NCBI GenBank assembly: GCA_021324185.1
Contig: JAJPJN010000046.1
Span: forward strand, 1 to 64,000
DNA from: Terriglobia bacterium
Lineage (GTDB): Bacteria; Acidobacteriota; Terriglobia; Bryobacterales; Bryobacteraceae
Length of the DNA: 64,000 bases
Direction: 5' to 3'
Below, piece by piece: positions 17,220 through 26,023 of the stretch. Position 1 is the stretch's first letter; the number at the start of each line of letters is the position of its first letter. The notes beneath the pieces were generated by a model. That model ran no database searches. It saw nothing but the letters and a program-made list of their open reading frames with translations, and had not been told where the DNA came from. Made by a program: the position numbers and the translations under genes.

Positions 17220-18998
17220 CTACTTCGGGGTCCAGCCGTCTTGGCCTGCGAGGAATGCGGGTGAGGCCCACTTTTCCGCTTCTTTGGCTGTGAGTTGGTG
17301 AGAATAGGGCTCGCGAGTTTGGGGACTGGCGCCGTGGCCGGTGGAGTGGTACTCGGCGAAAAAGGCGGTCGGCAATGTAGAGACGCCGAAGCGAGGCCAA
17401 TCGACCCAACCTTGTGGAATGACAGGGGCGTCGATTTCTGCATTGAGGTAGACAACCGTCGCATAGGGGCGCCAGGCGCGGCCTAGCGCAATAATGCCGG
17501 GCGAGCGCTTGTCGCCCGTCAGCTTGCATTGCTTGAACACATAGCCGCTGTCCTGATCGGGCGTGTGTTTGCTTTGGGCGGTGTACATTACGTTCCCTTC
17601 GGGTATGGCGTGCAGTTCGCAGCGCTCGAATACCGCCTTGGCATCGCCGAAAATGAAATCGACGCCGCCTTCGATGTAGCTATCGGCGAAATACTGGCGA
17701 GCGGCGACGCACGGGCCGTAGTCGCTGTAGCAGTAGCGGGCGGCGGCAAACAAGGTGTCCTGCGCGCCGAGGAAGCGCATGTGCCGGAACGTGGCGCGAT
17801 CTGCCGTAACCGACAGCGCGACGGCTTGCCCGGCGTGCGGACCGGCGTCATTCGCAACCGTGAAGTGATCGAGCGTGGCATCTTTCGCTTCGATGAAAAG
17901 CGTGGCGCTGTTGAATGTTCCTCCATGGGTGGGGCCGGCATTGTTGTAAATGAGCGTGGTTTTCGCGGGGTCGCCCGAAGCATCTCCATGCAGATGAACG
18001 CGGGGCTTACGAATGGTGACGACTTCGCGATAAGTGCCAGGCTTGACGAAAATATCGCCGCCATCTGCCGGGAGCGCGTCTACGGCCGCCTGAATGTTTT
18101 GAAAGTCACCGGCGCCATCCTGCGCAACCGTAAGAGAACGTTTGCTGCCGAAGTGAAGGACGGTATTGAAGTCGATCGCCGGGGCGGAAAGGACGGGCGG
18201 CTTTTCAGCGCCGGCCTCATTTTGCTCGATGGCTTCTGTCGTCACGTCCTGAGCGCCATGCAGCGCGAGTCCAGGACCGCCGAAGAACTGCAGGCGAGTA
18301 ATGCGGATGTGTTGGGTCGGGCCGAGAATGTTGGGCTGTACCGCAATGGCGGGGCCGGGGACATGAATCCAGGCGTCCTGGATGGCGCCGTTCACAACAT
18401 TGCTCAAGATAATGCCCGCTGCCGCGCCGTTGGCAGGAGATTCGAGGTTCACAGCGTCGATTGACAGATCGATCGTCTTTTCGATTGAGGCCAGAGCGCA
18501 CGCAGCGTTCCGCAGCGTGATGTGCGAAATATGAAAGCCCTGTGATTCGTAATCGGCCACAAGCACAGGGCAGTTCTGGCCGTCCAGAATTCCCGGTCCG
18601 GCAAGACCGCTATAGGCTGCCTGGTAGGAAAACAGGAACGGCTTGCAGGCGGGAGTTTTGCCGGGGTGATCCGGTTGGCAACTGCCGGGAGCGATATCGT
18701 AGTCCCGTATATTTTTCGAGGCTGCCAGGGTGACACCCTCCGCTACGACGAGTGTGACGCCGCGGGGCAAGAGAAGCGGCAGCGATTGGAAGCGGCTGCC
18801 GTGTTCGCCGCGCGACAACACAACCGCCATGCCCGGACTGCAGAGATTCAGGGCCTGCTGGATGTTCGATGTGTCGGAGCCGTTTTTTGCGGGCGTGAGA
18901 ACAAAACAGGCTTTTAATGGTTGCGGTTGGCCCAATAACGTGCCCGGGAGAAGCAACAGCAGGATGATTGGAACTCTCATCATGAAAAGCTTTAGCAA
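17220..18998 (-). CDS. Secreted pectinesterase (CE8) with N-terminal GH28-like beta-helix domain
   Basis: About 592 residues with a signal peptide (VPIILLLLLPGTLLGQ). Residues 30-280 read like a pectate-lyase/polygalacturonase right-handed beta-helix (SRGEHGSRFQSLPLLLPRGV, GPGILDGQNCPV), but the GH28 catalytic aspartates and the GHG and RIK motifs are absent. Residues 285-592 are a CE8 pectin methylesterase: GDFQNIQAAVDALP, GTYREVV, a QAVAL glutamine, GAQDTLF, YIEGGVDFIFGDAKAVFE and LGRAWRPYA carry the expected Gln, two Asp, Arg and Trp. It would demethylate pectin outside the cytoplasm and so assist the polygalacturonase at 61988-63424. The start is TTG 18998 or one of the ATGs at 18983 and 18980. 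Confidence 0.88.
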   Translation of the reverse strand: MLKLFMMRVPIILLLLLPGTLLGQPQPLKACFVLTPAKNGSDTSNIQQALNLCSPGMAVVLSRGEHGSRFQSLPLLLPRGVTLVVAEGVTLAASKNIRDYDIAPGSCQPDHPGKTPACKPFLFSYQAAYSGLAGPGILDGQNCPVLVADYESQGFHISHITLRNAACALASIEKTIDLSIDAVNLESPANGAAAGIILSNVVNGAIQDAWIHVPGPAIAVQPNILGPTQHIRITRLQFFGGPGLALHGAQDVTTEAIEQNEAGAEKPPVLSAPAIDFNTVLHFGSKRSLTVAQDGAGDFQNIQAAVDALPADGGDIFVKPGTYREVVTIRKPRVHLHGDASGDPAKTTLIYNNAGPTHGGTFNSATLFIEAKDATLDHFTVANDAGPHAGQAVALSVTADRATFRHMRFLGAQDTLFAAARYCYSDYGPCVAARQYFADSYIEGGVDFIFGDAKAVFERCELHAIPEGNVMYTAQSKHTPDQDSGYVFKQCKLTGDKRSPGIIALGRAWRPYATVVYLNAEIDAPVIPQGWVDWPRFGVSTLPTAFFAEYHSTGHGASPQTREPYSHQLTAKEAEKWASPAFLAGQDGWTPK

Positions 18999-19050
18999 AA
19001 TTTTTGCAGCGAATGGCGAATTTGGCCTGGGAACGGATGGGCAAGGCCAG

Positions 19051-19076
19051 TAAATCAGCGGGGGTGAAGGCGATAA
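19051..19076 (+). promoter_or_regulatory. Sigma-28 (FliA)-like promoter before the FlgM-like gene
   Basis: TAAA (19051-19054), 14 bases, then GGCGATAA (19069-19076). The enterobacterial flagellar sigma-28 consensus is TAAA, about 15 bases, GCCGATAA, so this differs by one base in the -10 element and one base of spacing. The next gene on this strand encodes a FlgM-like anti-sigma-28 protein starting 43 bases on. Promoter activity is an inference. Confidence 0.5.
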
Positions 19077-19119
19077 GTAGCTTAAAATCTGATGCCTACA
19101 ACTCTAATTCCTGCTCCTG

Positions 19120-19413
19120 GTGCAACCGATAAGTGTTTCAAGTAAGCGAAATCTTGGTTTGTCACAGCCGATGATACAGCAGCAAAACAACACTGCTTCG
19201 ACAGGAGTACTGACTCCGGAAGATGTTCTCACTGTACGCGACGGGGCTCAATTATCCAAGTTGAGTTCAGTTCTGAACGGATTGGAAGTTGGGGCGCAAA
19301 GGATACAGCGTCATGTCCAGGAAGCGGTGGTGGCGGTGAAAGCCGGCACGTATCGCGTGGACCCTCTTCAACTCAGCAAGCGAATTGTCGGGGAGGCGCT
19401 CCGGACTCTGTAG
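19120..19413 (+). CDS. flgM: FlgM-like anti-sigma-28 factor
   Basis: A 97-residue protein. The C-terminal half (LSSVLNGLEVGAQRIQRHV, then VAVKAGTYRVDPLQLSKRIVGEAL) matches the FlgM pattern of two helices around an AGTYxVD turn, the part that binds FliA. The N-terminal half is Gln/Asn/Ser-rich and probably disordered, as in FlgM. Its role would be to hold FliA inactive until the flagellar hook is finished. No flagellar structural gene lies in the window, so it is an orphan here. A sigma-28-like promoter is upstream. The start is GTG 19120; ATG 19171 is an alternative. Confidence 0.72.
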   Translation: MQPISVSSKRNLGLSQPMIQQQNNTASTGVLTPEDVLTVRDGAQLSKLSSVLNGLEVGAQRIQRHVQEAVVAVKAGTYRVDPLQLSKRIVGEALRTL

Positions 19414-19440
19414 CACCGGCCCGCCATCTGAACCGGCCTT

Positions 19441-19935
19441 TTAGCTCGCGCTCGGGAGCGCAAGGGCCGTACCCGCTTCTGCATCTGTTCCCAGCAAGTC
19501 TATTTCCCAAACGCCCTGGAAATCGACAAAGTACGCCTGCACGGCAACGCCGGAGACCTGCTCGCGAACGCATCGCGCCGCAACGCTCAATTCTCTTACG
19601 TGATGTTCGGCTTCGGCGCTGGCATCATTTCCGAACGCCGATAATCCTCCATAGCCGCCACAGTCGGAGTGCGTCATCAGGATTACGAGCCCGGTGGCAT
19701 GGAGACGAATGGACTTGCGGATCTGATCGATCACAAATTCCCGATCCGCCGGCCGCTCCGGCGAGGCCAGACACTTGGCGCCTCCTGCGATTTGGATGGA
19801 GTCCGGTTTATCGATGCCGAGGCGTTTCAGAAATTTGCTAAAGCCGAGCCGGAAGCGGTTATCGAAGCACCAGACAACAGCCGCGTCGCACCGGTAGTGC
19901 TCACGCGGAGCATCAAAATGGAAAACCTTGCGCAT
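19441..19935 (-). CDS. Small beta-carbonic-anhydrase-like protein
   Basis: A 164-residue protein with both halves of a beta-carbonic anhydrase zinc site: Cys23-x-Asp25-x-Arg27 in VVWCFDNRF, and His89-x-x-Cys92 in THSDCGGYGG. SIQIAGGAKCL between them resembles the RNAGG segment of the family. In the E. coli enzyme the Cys to His spacing is 56; here it is 66. The protein is shorter than usual and lacks an obvious C-terminal extension. Carbon dioxide hydration is possible but unproven; related short proteins are uncharacterised. It starts 44 bases from a divergent plus-strand gene and is convergent with flgM. Confidence 0.65.
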   Translation of the reverse strand: MRKVFHFDAPREHYRCDAAVVWCFDNRFRLGFSKFLKRLGIDKPDSIQIAGGAKCLASPERPADREFVIDQIRKSIRLHATGLVILMTHSDCGGYGGLSAFGNDASAEAEHHVRELSVAARCVREQVSGVAVQAYFVDFQGVWEIDLLGTDAEAGTALALPSAS

Positions 19936-19979
19936 GCGACACCTCTGCTATACATTCGCACATAGATCGTCTAACTCGT

Positions 19980-20825
19980 ATGCTGACCGGTGCTGCAAGG
20001 TTGAGATCGATCGCACTGCTAGGAGGCTTATTCATTCCGCCGCTATGGCCCGCAGACATCGAGCCTCATTTGGATCAGCAATTGCAAACAGCATACGACC
20101 AGATCTACGATCAGCAGTTCCAAGCTGCGCGGCAGACGCTGGCAGAGTACAAGAGCGCTCATCCGGACGACCCGATGGGGCCTGTGTCAGATGCGGCGAT
20201 GTACATGCTCGAGCAATTCCACCGCCTCGGCATTTTGGAAAAGGATTTTTTTTCGGGTAACGGAAAAATATTTACGAATAAGCCGCAGAGGCCGCCTGAT
20301 CCGCACCTGGCGCAAGCGTTCCATGCCGCTATAGAACAGGCGGAAAAGGAAGCTGCAGCCGCTCTTCACAAATCGCCGCATGATGCGAACGCTTTGCTGG
20401 CTGACGCTCTCGCGGAGACTTTGCAGGCCGACTATGATGCACTCGTGAAGGATCAGGGCTGGCAGGCCTTGAAGGAGATCGAAGACGCAAGCGCCAAATC
20501 CCGCCAACTGCTCTCGTTTTGTTCTCACTGTTACGACGCGTATCTGGCAAAGGGCATGGAAAACTACATACTAGGCCAGCAATCCGGATTTACGCGCTTT
20601 TTGCTGCATCTCGGCGGGGCGGACACCGATGAGCAGAAAGGGCTTCAGCAACTAAAGATCGTTGCCGAAAAAGGCAACTACTTCAAAAGCTATGCCAAAC
20701 TGCTGCTGGCCATCGCCGCTAAGCGGCAAAACGATAAGAGCAAAGCGAAAGAGTTGATGTCGCAGCTTGCCACCGAATATCCGAACAACATGTTTTTCCG
20801 CGAGGCGCTTAAGACGCTGGGTTAG
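19980..20825 (+). CDS. Exported TPR-like helical-repeat protein
   Basis: A 281-residue protein with an N-terminal hydrophobic leader (LRSIALLGGLFIPPLWPAD). Helical pairs typical of degenerate tetratricopeptide repeats follow: QLQTAYDQIYDQQFQAARQTL, AALHKSPHDANALLADALAET, and SYAKLLLAIAAKRQNDKSKAKELM followed by ATEYPNN. Such proteins act as scaffolds; no partner is evident. The ATG at 19980 is preceded by a TATACA sequence at 19950. No named family is recognised. Confidence 0.75.
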   Translation: MLTGAARLRSIALLGGLFIPPLWPADIEPHLDQQLQTAYDQIYDQQFQAARQTLAEYKSAHPDDPMGPVSDAAMYMLEQFHRLGILEKDFFSGNGKIFTNKPQRPPDPHLAQAFHAAIEQAEKEAAAALHKSPHDANALLADALAETLQADYDALVKDQGWQALKEIEDASAKSRQLLSFCSHCYDAYLAKGMENYILGQQSGFTRFLLHLGGADTDEQKGLQQLKIVAEKGNYFKSYAKLLLAIAAKRQNDKSKAKELMSQLATEYPNNMFFREALKTLG

Positions 20826-20863
20826 CGATTTATGACGTACTGTTCCGGGCTCTTCTGGCCGGT

Positions 20864-21616
20864 TTATGCCGATTTCACGATGGCGGCGAAGGAATGCGCA
20901 TCGAGACTGGCGCCGCCGACCAGGACGCCATCGAGTTCCGGCTCGCGCATCAGGCCTTTGATGTTGTCCGGCTTCACACTGCCGCCATATAAGATGCGAA
21001 GCTGCTGAGCGGCTTCGGCGCCGAAACGCTTTTCGGCTTCGCAGCGAATCAATTTATGAGCGGCGGAAGCGATCTCCGGGGTGGCGACATTGCCGGTGCC
21101 GATGGCCCAGATTGGCTCATAGGCGATGCAGACTTTGGCAAACTGCTCTTCGGTAAGGCCGGCGACTCCGGCCGCGAACTGCCGGACAATCACATCGTTC
21201 GTTTTGCCCGCTTTGTGCTCGTCGGGCTTTTCGCCGATGCACACAATGGGAGACAATCCGGCATCCAAAGCGGCCTGAGTTTTTTTCAACACGTCAGAAT
21301 CCGTTTCGTGGAAGTGCTGGCGGCGCTCGCTATGCCCCAGGATGACCCAGGTAGCGCCGGCTGCACGGAGCATTTCGGCGGAGATCTCACCGGTAAATGC
21401 GCCCTCTTTGCCCCAATAACAGTTTTGGCCGCCAATTCGAATCTGAGTTCCTGAGGCGGCGCTGACGGCTGCCGGAATGCTGAGCGCGGGCGGACAAATC
21501 ACGATCCGGCACGCTTCATTGGGATCAAGCAGTGGAATGAACTGCTCAAAGAACGATGTGGTCTGCTCGGCGGTTTTGTACATTTTCCAATTGGCCGCCA
21601 TGATGCGCCGTCTCAT
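20864..21616 (-). CDS. tpiA: Triose-phosphate isomerase
   Basis: A 250-residue TIM-barrel enzyme interconverting dihydroxyacetone phosphate and glyceraldehyde 3-phosphate. Catalytic residues are visible: Lys11 in AANWKM, His in ILGHSERRQHF, and Glu in AYEPIWAIGTG. The phosphate-binding loop YGGSVKPDNI and C-terminal GVLVGGASLDA are also present. ATG 21616 and ATG 21601 are both possible; the second gives the usual MAANWKM beginning. It lies 16 bases downstream of deoB and probably ends the yebC-ruvC-unknown-deoB-tpiA run. Confidence 0.97.
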   Translation of the reverse strand: MRRRIMAANWKMYKTAEQTTSFFEQFIPLLDPNEACRIVICPPALSIPAAVSAASGTQIRIGGQNCYWGKEGAFTGEISAEMLRAAGATWVILGHSERRQHFHETDSDVLKKTQAALDAGLSPIVCIGEKPDEHKAGKTNDVIVRQFAAGVAGLTEEQFAKVCIAYEPIWAIGTGNVATPEIASAAHKLIRCEAEKRFGAEAAQQLRILYGGSVKPDNIKGLMREPELDGVLVGGASLDAHSFAAIVKSA

Positions 21617-21632
21617 AATTCTGCTGAGTACA

Positions 21633-22826
21633 TCAATGTCCTTTCTGAAGGTCGCTCAAAAAGCTGGCGCCCGCTTGAATACGGGCGCCGTAATTTTCCG
21701 CCACGGTTTGTCCCATGTCGGCCAGCGTGGCGCGAGTGCCTAAATTCTTTCCGCCCTTCACGCCGGGTCCATAGACCAGCAGCGGCGTGTATTCGCGGGT
21801 GTGATCGGTTGAAGGCGTGGTCGGGTCGCAGCCATGATCGGCACAGAGCATGACCAGATCGCGATGGTTCAGCGGCAGCGAAGGAATCCAGGCGTCCACG
21901 GCTTCGAGGGCTCGCGCGTAGCCCGCAACATCGTTGCGGTGGCCGAACTGCTGGTCGAAATCGACCAGGTTGACGAAGATAAGGCCCTGGGGCTGTTTGC
22001 GCATGACTTCGATTGTTTTCTGCATTCCGTCGGCATTGTCTTTGGTCTTGATTGCTTCGGCTATGCCGCGATTGAGAAAGACATCGGCGATCTTGCCGAC
22101 GCTGCAGACGCGCACGCCTCGGCGGCACAGTTGATCGAGAAGCATGCCTTCAGGAGGCGGAACCGCGAAATCTTTGCGATTCGGTGTGCGGACGTAATGG
22201 CCGGGCTCGCCTTGAAAGGGCCGGGCAATCACCCGGCCGACTTCGTTTGGGCCGCGCAAAATCTCGCGCGCAATGCGGCACATGCGGTACAGCTCGTCGA
22301 GCGGGATGACTGCTTCATGCGCAGCAATCTGAAAGACGCTGTCCGCGGAGGTGTAAACAATCGGGCGGCCGGTGCGTTGATGTTCGGCTCCAAGTTCCTG
22401 GATGATCTCGGTGCCTGATGCGGGCTTATTGCCGAGAATCTTGCGGCCAATCTGGCTTTCGAAGGCTTCGATTATGTCCGGCGGGAAGCCATGCGGGTAA
22501 ATCGGGAAGGGCTTATCGAGGATGATGCCCGCCATCTCCCAATGGCCGGTTGTGGTGTCTTTGCCTGGCGAGGCAAGCCGGCACTTTCCGTATGCGCCTG
22601 CCGGCTGATCCGCAGGCTGAAGACCGTTCAGTGGCTTGATATTCGCTAGTCCGAGGCGGCAGAGGTTAGGAAGTTTGAGGGATTCGCGTGCGGCGATGTT
22701 GCCGAGCGTATCGGCGCCGGGCGGATCACCAAAAGCGGCTGCATCAGGCATGGCGCCGATGCCGACGCTATCGAGCACAATCCAGATGATTCGTTCGAAC
22801 GGCTGTTGGCCATCAGGGCTACTCAT
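21633..22826 (-). CDS. deoB: Phosphopentomutase
   Basis: About 397 residues of the alkaline-phosphatase superfamily. It interconverts ribose (or deoxyribose) 1-phosphate and 5-phosphate in nucleoside salvage. The N-terminal metal motif [14 protein letters not shown], the phosphorylated Thr region [12 protein letters not shown], and the C-terminal [31 protein letters not shown] motifs are all present. ATG 22826 is chosen because it starts directly before the conserved strand and has AAAGGGCG upstream; the open frame runs 37 codons further into the preceding gene. Placed between an unknown exported protein gene and tpiA. Confidence 0.96.
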   Translation of the reverse strand: MSSPDGQQPFERIIWIVLDSVGIGAMPDAAAFGDPPGADTLGNIAARESLKLPNLCRLGLANIKPLNGLQPADQPAGAYGKCRLASPGKDTTTGHWEMAGIILDKPFPIYPHGFPPDIIEAFESQIGRKILGNKPASGTEIIQELGAEHQRTGRPIVYTSADSVFQIAAHEAVIPLDELYRMCRIAREILRGPNEVGRVIARPFQGEPGHYVRTPNRKDFAVPPPEGMLLDQLCRRGVRVCSVGKIADVFLNRGIAEAIKTKDNADGMQKTIEVMRKQPQGLIFVNLVDFDQQFGHRNDVAGYARALEAVDAWIPSLPLNHRDLVMLCADHGCDPTTPSTDHTREYTPLLVYGPGVKGGKNLGTRATLADMGQTVAENYGARIQAGASFLSDLQKGH

Positions 22827-22857
22827 GAATTCGCGCCCTTTGCGGTCTCGAGGCGGC

Positions 22858-23496
22858 TCATTTTTGTTTGGGATCGGCCGCCGCCTGCGGAGCGGCTTCA
22901 AATTCGTCTTTGAGGCGCGCAGCACGATCGCGCACAAGATGCATTAACGACTCGCGCGTGCTAATTCGCGCGAGCAACGGCACAAACTGCTTAGGAGCAG
23001 CTAGTTGCTTGTGCAGCCATAGGGATTCGATCTCAGCCAGGGCATCGTTGATGCCCAGCCGGTCATATCGCAGCGTACGTTCCAACTCGATATAGGCGCG
23101 CTCTGTTTGCGCGATCTCTTCGAAGCGCTCCTGGAGTTGTTGAGCAGTTTCATCGAGGGAGTAATTGAAGGTGACTTCGCGAGGCGGCGCGCTGCCGTCT
23201 TCATAACGAAAGGTCTTCTTTCCTGTATTTGCCACTTTCAGGCCGGATTCCAGCGGCATCTTGAAATAGTTCAGCTTCTCAGCCATGGTGAACAGCGCGG
23301 CGGCGTCGGCCTCGGGCAGTTGCGCTTTGAGAGGTTTGTCGTCTGCCGGCGCTTCTTTGTATTCGAGCGCGCCGGCGCGATCGACAGTTACGCAAAAATA
23401 CTCCGGCACGCTGCCGGGGAAACTTCGCGTGTAGCTGAGCTTCTGGCTGAAAACCAACAGCGGTGCGCAAATGAGGACGAGAACGGCAAGTTTCAC
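22858..23496 (-). CDS. Exported protein of unknown function
   Basis: A 212-residue protein with a clear signal peptide ([15 protein letters not shown]). The mature part is mixed: a strand-rich first half ([41 protein letters not shown]) and a helical second half ([37 protein letters not shown]). I do not recognise the family. The start overlaps the ruvC stop by four bases (ATGA), implying coupled translation. It lies 31 bases upstream of deoB. Confidence 0.78.
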   Translation of the reverse strand: MKLAVLVLICAPLLVFSQKLSYTRSFPGSVPEYFCVTVDRAGALEYKEAPADDKPLKAQLPEADAAALFTMAEKLNYFKMPLESGLKVANTGKKTFRYEDGSAPPREVTFNYSLDETAQQLQERFEEIAQTERAYIELERTLRYDRLGINDALAEIESLWLHKQLAAPKQFVPLLARISTRESLMHLVRDRAARLKDEFEAAPQAAADPKQK

Positions 23497-23990
23497 TGGC
23501 GCGCTCCCGCGTGTAAAGGCAAACTGGCGCGCGTGCCGTGACAGATGGCAACGGCAAGCGCATCGGTGGCATCGTGCGATTGAAACGTGGGACCGATGCC
23601 CAGAAGCGAATGGACCATCATTTGCACCTGATGCTTTTCCGCGCGGCCGTAACCGGTCACGCTCATTTTCACCTCGAGCGGCGAGTATTCACTGACTTCC
23701 AGCCCGGCCTCGGCGGCGAGCAAAAGCGCGACCCCGCGCACATGCGCCAGCTTCAACGCCGATTTGGCATTCACGGCGTGGAACACTTCTTCGACCGCGA
23801 ACGAATCGGGCGTAAACTCGCGCAAAACGCGACGCAGCTCAATCGCGATCTGCTGCAGACGCTGTTCTAACGGATCGGAGTTGCGGGTGCGAATCACACC
23901 CGCCGAAATGAGCCGGTGACAGCGGCCATCGGATTCGAGTACGCCATAGCCGGTCTTTTCACTTCCGCAGTCTATTCCAACGATTCTCAT
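23493..23990 (-). CDS. ruvC: Crossover junction endodeoxyribonuclease RuvC
   Basis: A 165-residue Holliday junction resolvase. The RNase H-fold acidic residues are visible: Asp7 in [13 protein letters not shown], Glu in [18 protein letters not shown], and the C-terminal Asp pair in [13 protein letters not shown]. It cuts Holliday junctions with RuvAB in homologous recombination. It lies downstream of yebC, a common pairing, and overlaps the following exported-protein gene by four bases. ruvA and ruvB are not in the window. Confidence 0.97.
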   Translation of the reverse strand: MRIVGIDCGSEKTGYGVLESDGRCHRLISAGVIRTRNSDPLEQRLQQIAIELRRVLREFTPDSFAVEEVFHAVNAKSALKLAHVRGVALLLAAEAGLEVSEYSPLEVKMSVTGYGRAEKHQVQMMVHSLLGIGPTFQSHDATDALAVAICHGTRASLPLHAGARQ

Positions 23991-24022
23991 CGTACGGCGC
24001 CCGAGCAGGGCGACACCTTGGG

Positions 24023-24766
24023 CTAGGCCAATGCTTCCACTTCGGCAGCTTCGATTTCGTAGTTGCCGTAGACGTTCTGAACGTCGTCGTGCTCTTCGAG
24101 AGCGTCGTACAACTTCAGCATGGCTTGCGCATTCTTGCCTTCGAGCTTGATGGTGTTTTTGGGGATCATGGCTATTTCAGCCGATTCGGTCGGAATCTTG
24201 GCCTTTTCGAGCGCTTGTAAGACCTGCTCATGCGCTTCGGGGGCGGACAGGATTTCCCAAGTGCCTTCGTGTTCCCGAAGATCGTCGGCTCCGGCATCGA
24301 GGACAATGGCCATCAGTTGATCTTCGCTGGCGTTGTTCGCGTCTACAAGGATCTGGCTTTTGCGTTCGAACATCCAGGAGACGCTGCCTTGCTCCCCCAG
24401 ATTGCCACCGTTCTTTGAAAAGATGTGCCGGATTTCGCTGACCGTACGATTGCGATTGTCGGTTGCGACATTCACCAGGACTGCGGCGCCGCCGGGGCCG
24501 TAGCCTTCAAACTGAATTTCATCGATCTGGCCGCCTTCGATTTCACCGGTGCCGCGCATGATGGCGCGCTTGATGTTATCGGCGGGCATACTGACGCCTT
24601 TGGCGGCGGCAATGGCGGTACGCAGGCGGGGGTTGGTGTCGGGGTCGCCGCCATTGCGCGCGGCGATGGTAATTTCTTTGATCAAACGCGTAAACGCCTT
24701 ACCGCGCTTGGCATCCAGGGCCGCTTTCTTGTGTTTGATTGTGGCCCATTTACTATGTCCTGACAT
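24023..24766 (-). CDS. yebC: YebC/PmpR family regulator
   Basis: A 247-residue protein of the YebC/TACO1 family with the invariant N-terminus [22 protein letters not shown] and the conserved [12 protein letters not shown] and [19 protein letters not shown] segments. Family members have been described both as DNA-binding regulators and as factors that relieve ribosome stalling on proline-rich stretches. It is first in the minus-strand run with ruvC, an exported protein gene, deoB and tpiA, and is divergent from the lytS-like gene. Confidence 0.96.
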   Translation of the reverse strand: MSGHSKWATIKHKKAALDAKRGKAFTRLIKEITIAARNGGDPDTNPRLRTAIAAAKGVSMPADNIKRAIMRGTGEIEGGQIDEIQFEGYGPGGAAVLVNVATDNRNRTVSEIRHIFSKNGGNLGEQGSVSWMFERKSQILVDANNASEDQLMAIVLDAGADDLREHEGTWEILSAPEAHEQVLQALEKAKIPTESAEIAMIPKNTIKLEGKNAQAMLKLYDALEEHDDVQNVYGNYEIEAAEVEALA

Positions 24767-24871
24767 CTAAGACCTCAAATGGCGATCTGCGTGCGGCAAC
24801 AAAAGAGCCCGGCGTGTGCACCGCTCCTTAATCTTCGAGGATAACAGAGAAAATCTCGGTAAGATGGCCTT

Positions 24872-26023
24872 GTGCAAACGCCTGATCGCGGGTACATTCC
24901 TCTGCGGAAGGTCGACTGGCGCATTGTCATTGGGTTTTTCCTTTTTGTCCTGATTTGCCTGTTCTTTTACAGGCAGCTCGATTATGTTGCGAATGGGGAA
25001 ACCAGACCGGCGTTGCTGACTTTTTTGGAAGAACTGGTGGGTTGTTTCGCCGGCTTTTCGGTATTTCCTCTTTTCTACTTAGCGGCCGTTCGGTTCCCGC
25101 TGATTTCCCCACAGTGGCTGCGCAATATTGCTGTCCATCTTGCGACCGTTTGCCTGCTTTCCTCCGTACATACGACGGTGATTGTGGTCCTGCGGCCGCT
25201 GGTTTTTGGGCTGTTCGGATTTCATGAAAGCTATGGATTCATTCTTTGGCGATATCCAATGGAGTTCGCGCATTTTTTCATGTTCTATTGGATCGGCCTG
25301 GGTCTGATCTATCTCTTCCATGAGATTCGTTTCGCGCGCGAGCGGGAGATTCGCCAGGCGAAGCTCGAAGCCAGCCTGGCCGAAACACAACTGCAAAATC
25401 TGCGGCTGCAACTCGAGCCGCATTTTCTCTTCAACGCACTGAATGCGATTTCGGCAGCCATTTACGAGAATCCACGGGCGGCGGACGAGATGATCGGCCG
25501 GCTTGGCGATTTGCTGCGGCAGTTACTGAAAGAAGATCACTCGCAGGAGATAGCGCTGGCGCGCGAAATCGAACTGCTTGAGCTTTATGTGCGGATCATG
25601 CAAGCGCGCTTGGAAGACCGGCTGAACATCACAATCCGTGCTGACGAGGACGCGATGGAGGCTCTGGCGCCGCAGTTCTTATTGCAACCGCTGGTAGAAA
25701 ATGCGATCCGGCACGGCATGGATCCGGTTACGTTTCGAGTGGACGTCCTGGTTCTAGCGCAGCGCGAAGGCAACCGGCTACATATCACAGTTCGTGATCA
25801 CGGGCCGGGCCTCGATCCGGCATCATGCGGGAAAAGCGGGATCGGTCTGAGCAACGTCACAACACGGCTCGCGAGACTTTACGGCGACCAGCAAAGTTTT
25901 CGGATCTGCAACGCCGAAGGGGGCGGTGTTGTGGTGGATGTCTACCTGCCTTATAGGACCGCACCTTCGGAGCAGGCGCTCTCGACTGAGACAGCATCGA
26001 TTGCGGAACCTTCTCTCACATGA
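24872..26023 (+). CDS. LytS/YehU-type sensor histidine kinase
   Basis: A 383-residue membrane kinase. There are four hydrophobic segments in residues 15-160 (VIGFFLFVLICLFFY, FLEELVGCFAGFSVFPLFY, LATVCLLSSVHTTVIVVL, FMFYWIGLGLIYLF). A coiled stretch and the His_kinase domain follow, with phospho-accepting His in LEPHFLFNALNAISA near residue 184. The HATPase domain shows LLQPLVENAIRHG, DHGPGLD and GIGLSNVTTRL. The input domain is only the membrane part, so the stimulus is unknown. GTG 24872 is the start; TAAGAT lies six bases before it. The end overlaps the LytTR regulator by four bases. Confidence 0.93.
   Translation: MQTPDRGYIPLRKVDWRIVIGFFLFVLICLFFYRQLDYVANGETRPALLTFLEELVGCFAGFSVFPLFYLAAVRFPLISPQWLRNIAVHLATVCLLSSVHTTVIVVLRPLVFGLFGFHESYGFILWRYPMEFAHFFMFYWIGLGLIYLFHEIRFAREREIRQAKLEASLAETQLQNLRLQLEPHFLFNALNAISAAIYENPRAADEMIGRLGDLLRQLLKEDHSQEIALAREIELLELYVRIMQARLEDRLNITIRADEDAMEALAPQFLLQPLVENAIRHGMDPVTFRVDVLVLAQREGNRLHITVRDHGPGLDPASCGKSGIGLSNVTTRLARLYGDQQSFRICNAEGGGVVVDVYLPYRTAPSEQALSTETASIAEPSLT

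Noticed and set aside
17529-18464. 311-codon frame opposite the pectinesterase
   Set aside because: Gly/Arg/Val-rich shadow; the CE8 and beta-helix motifs are on the minus strand.
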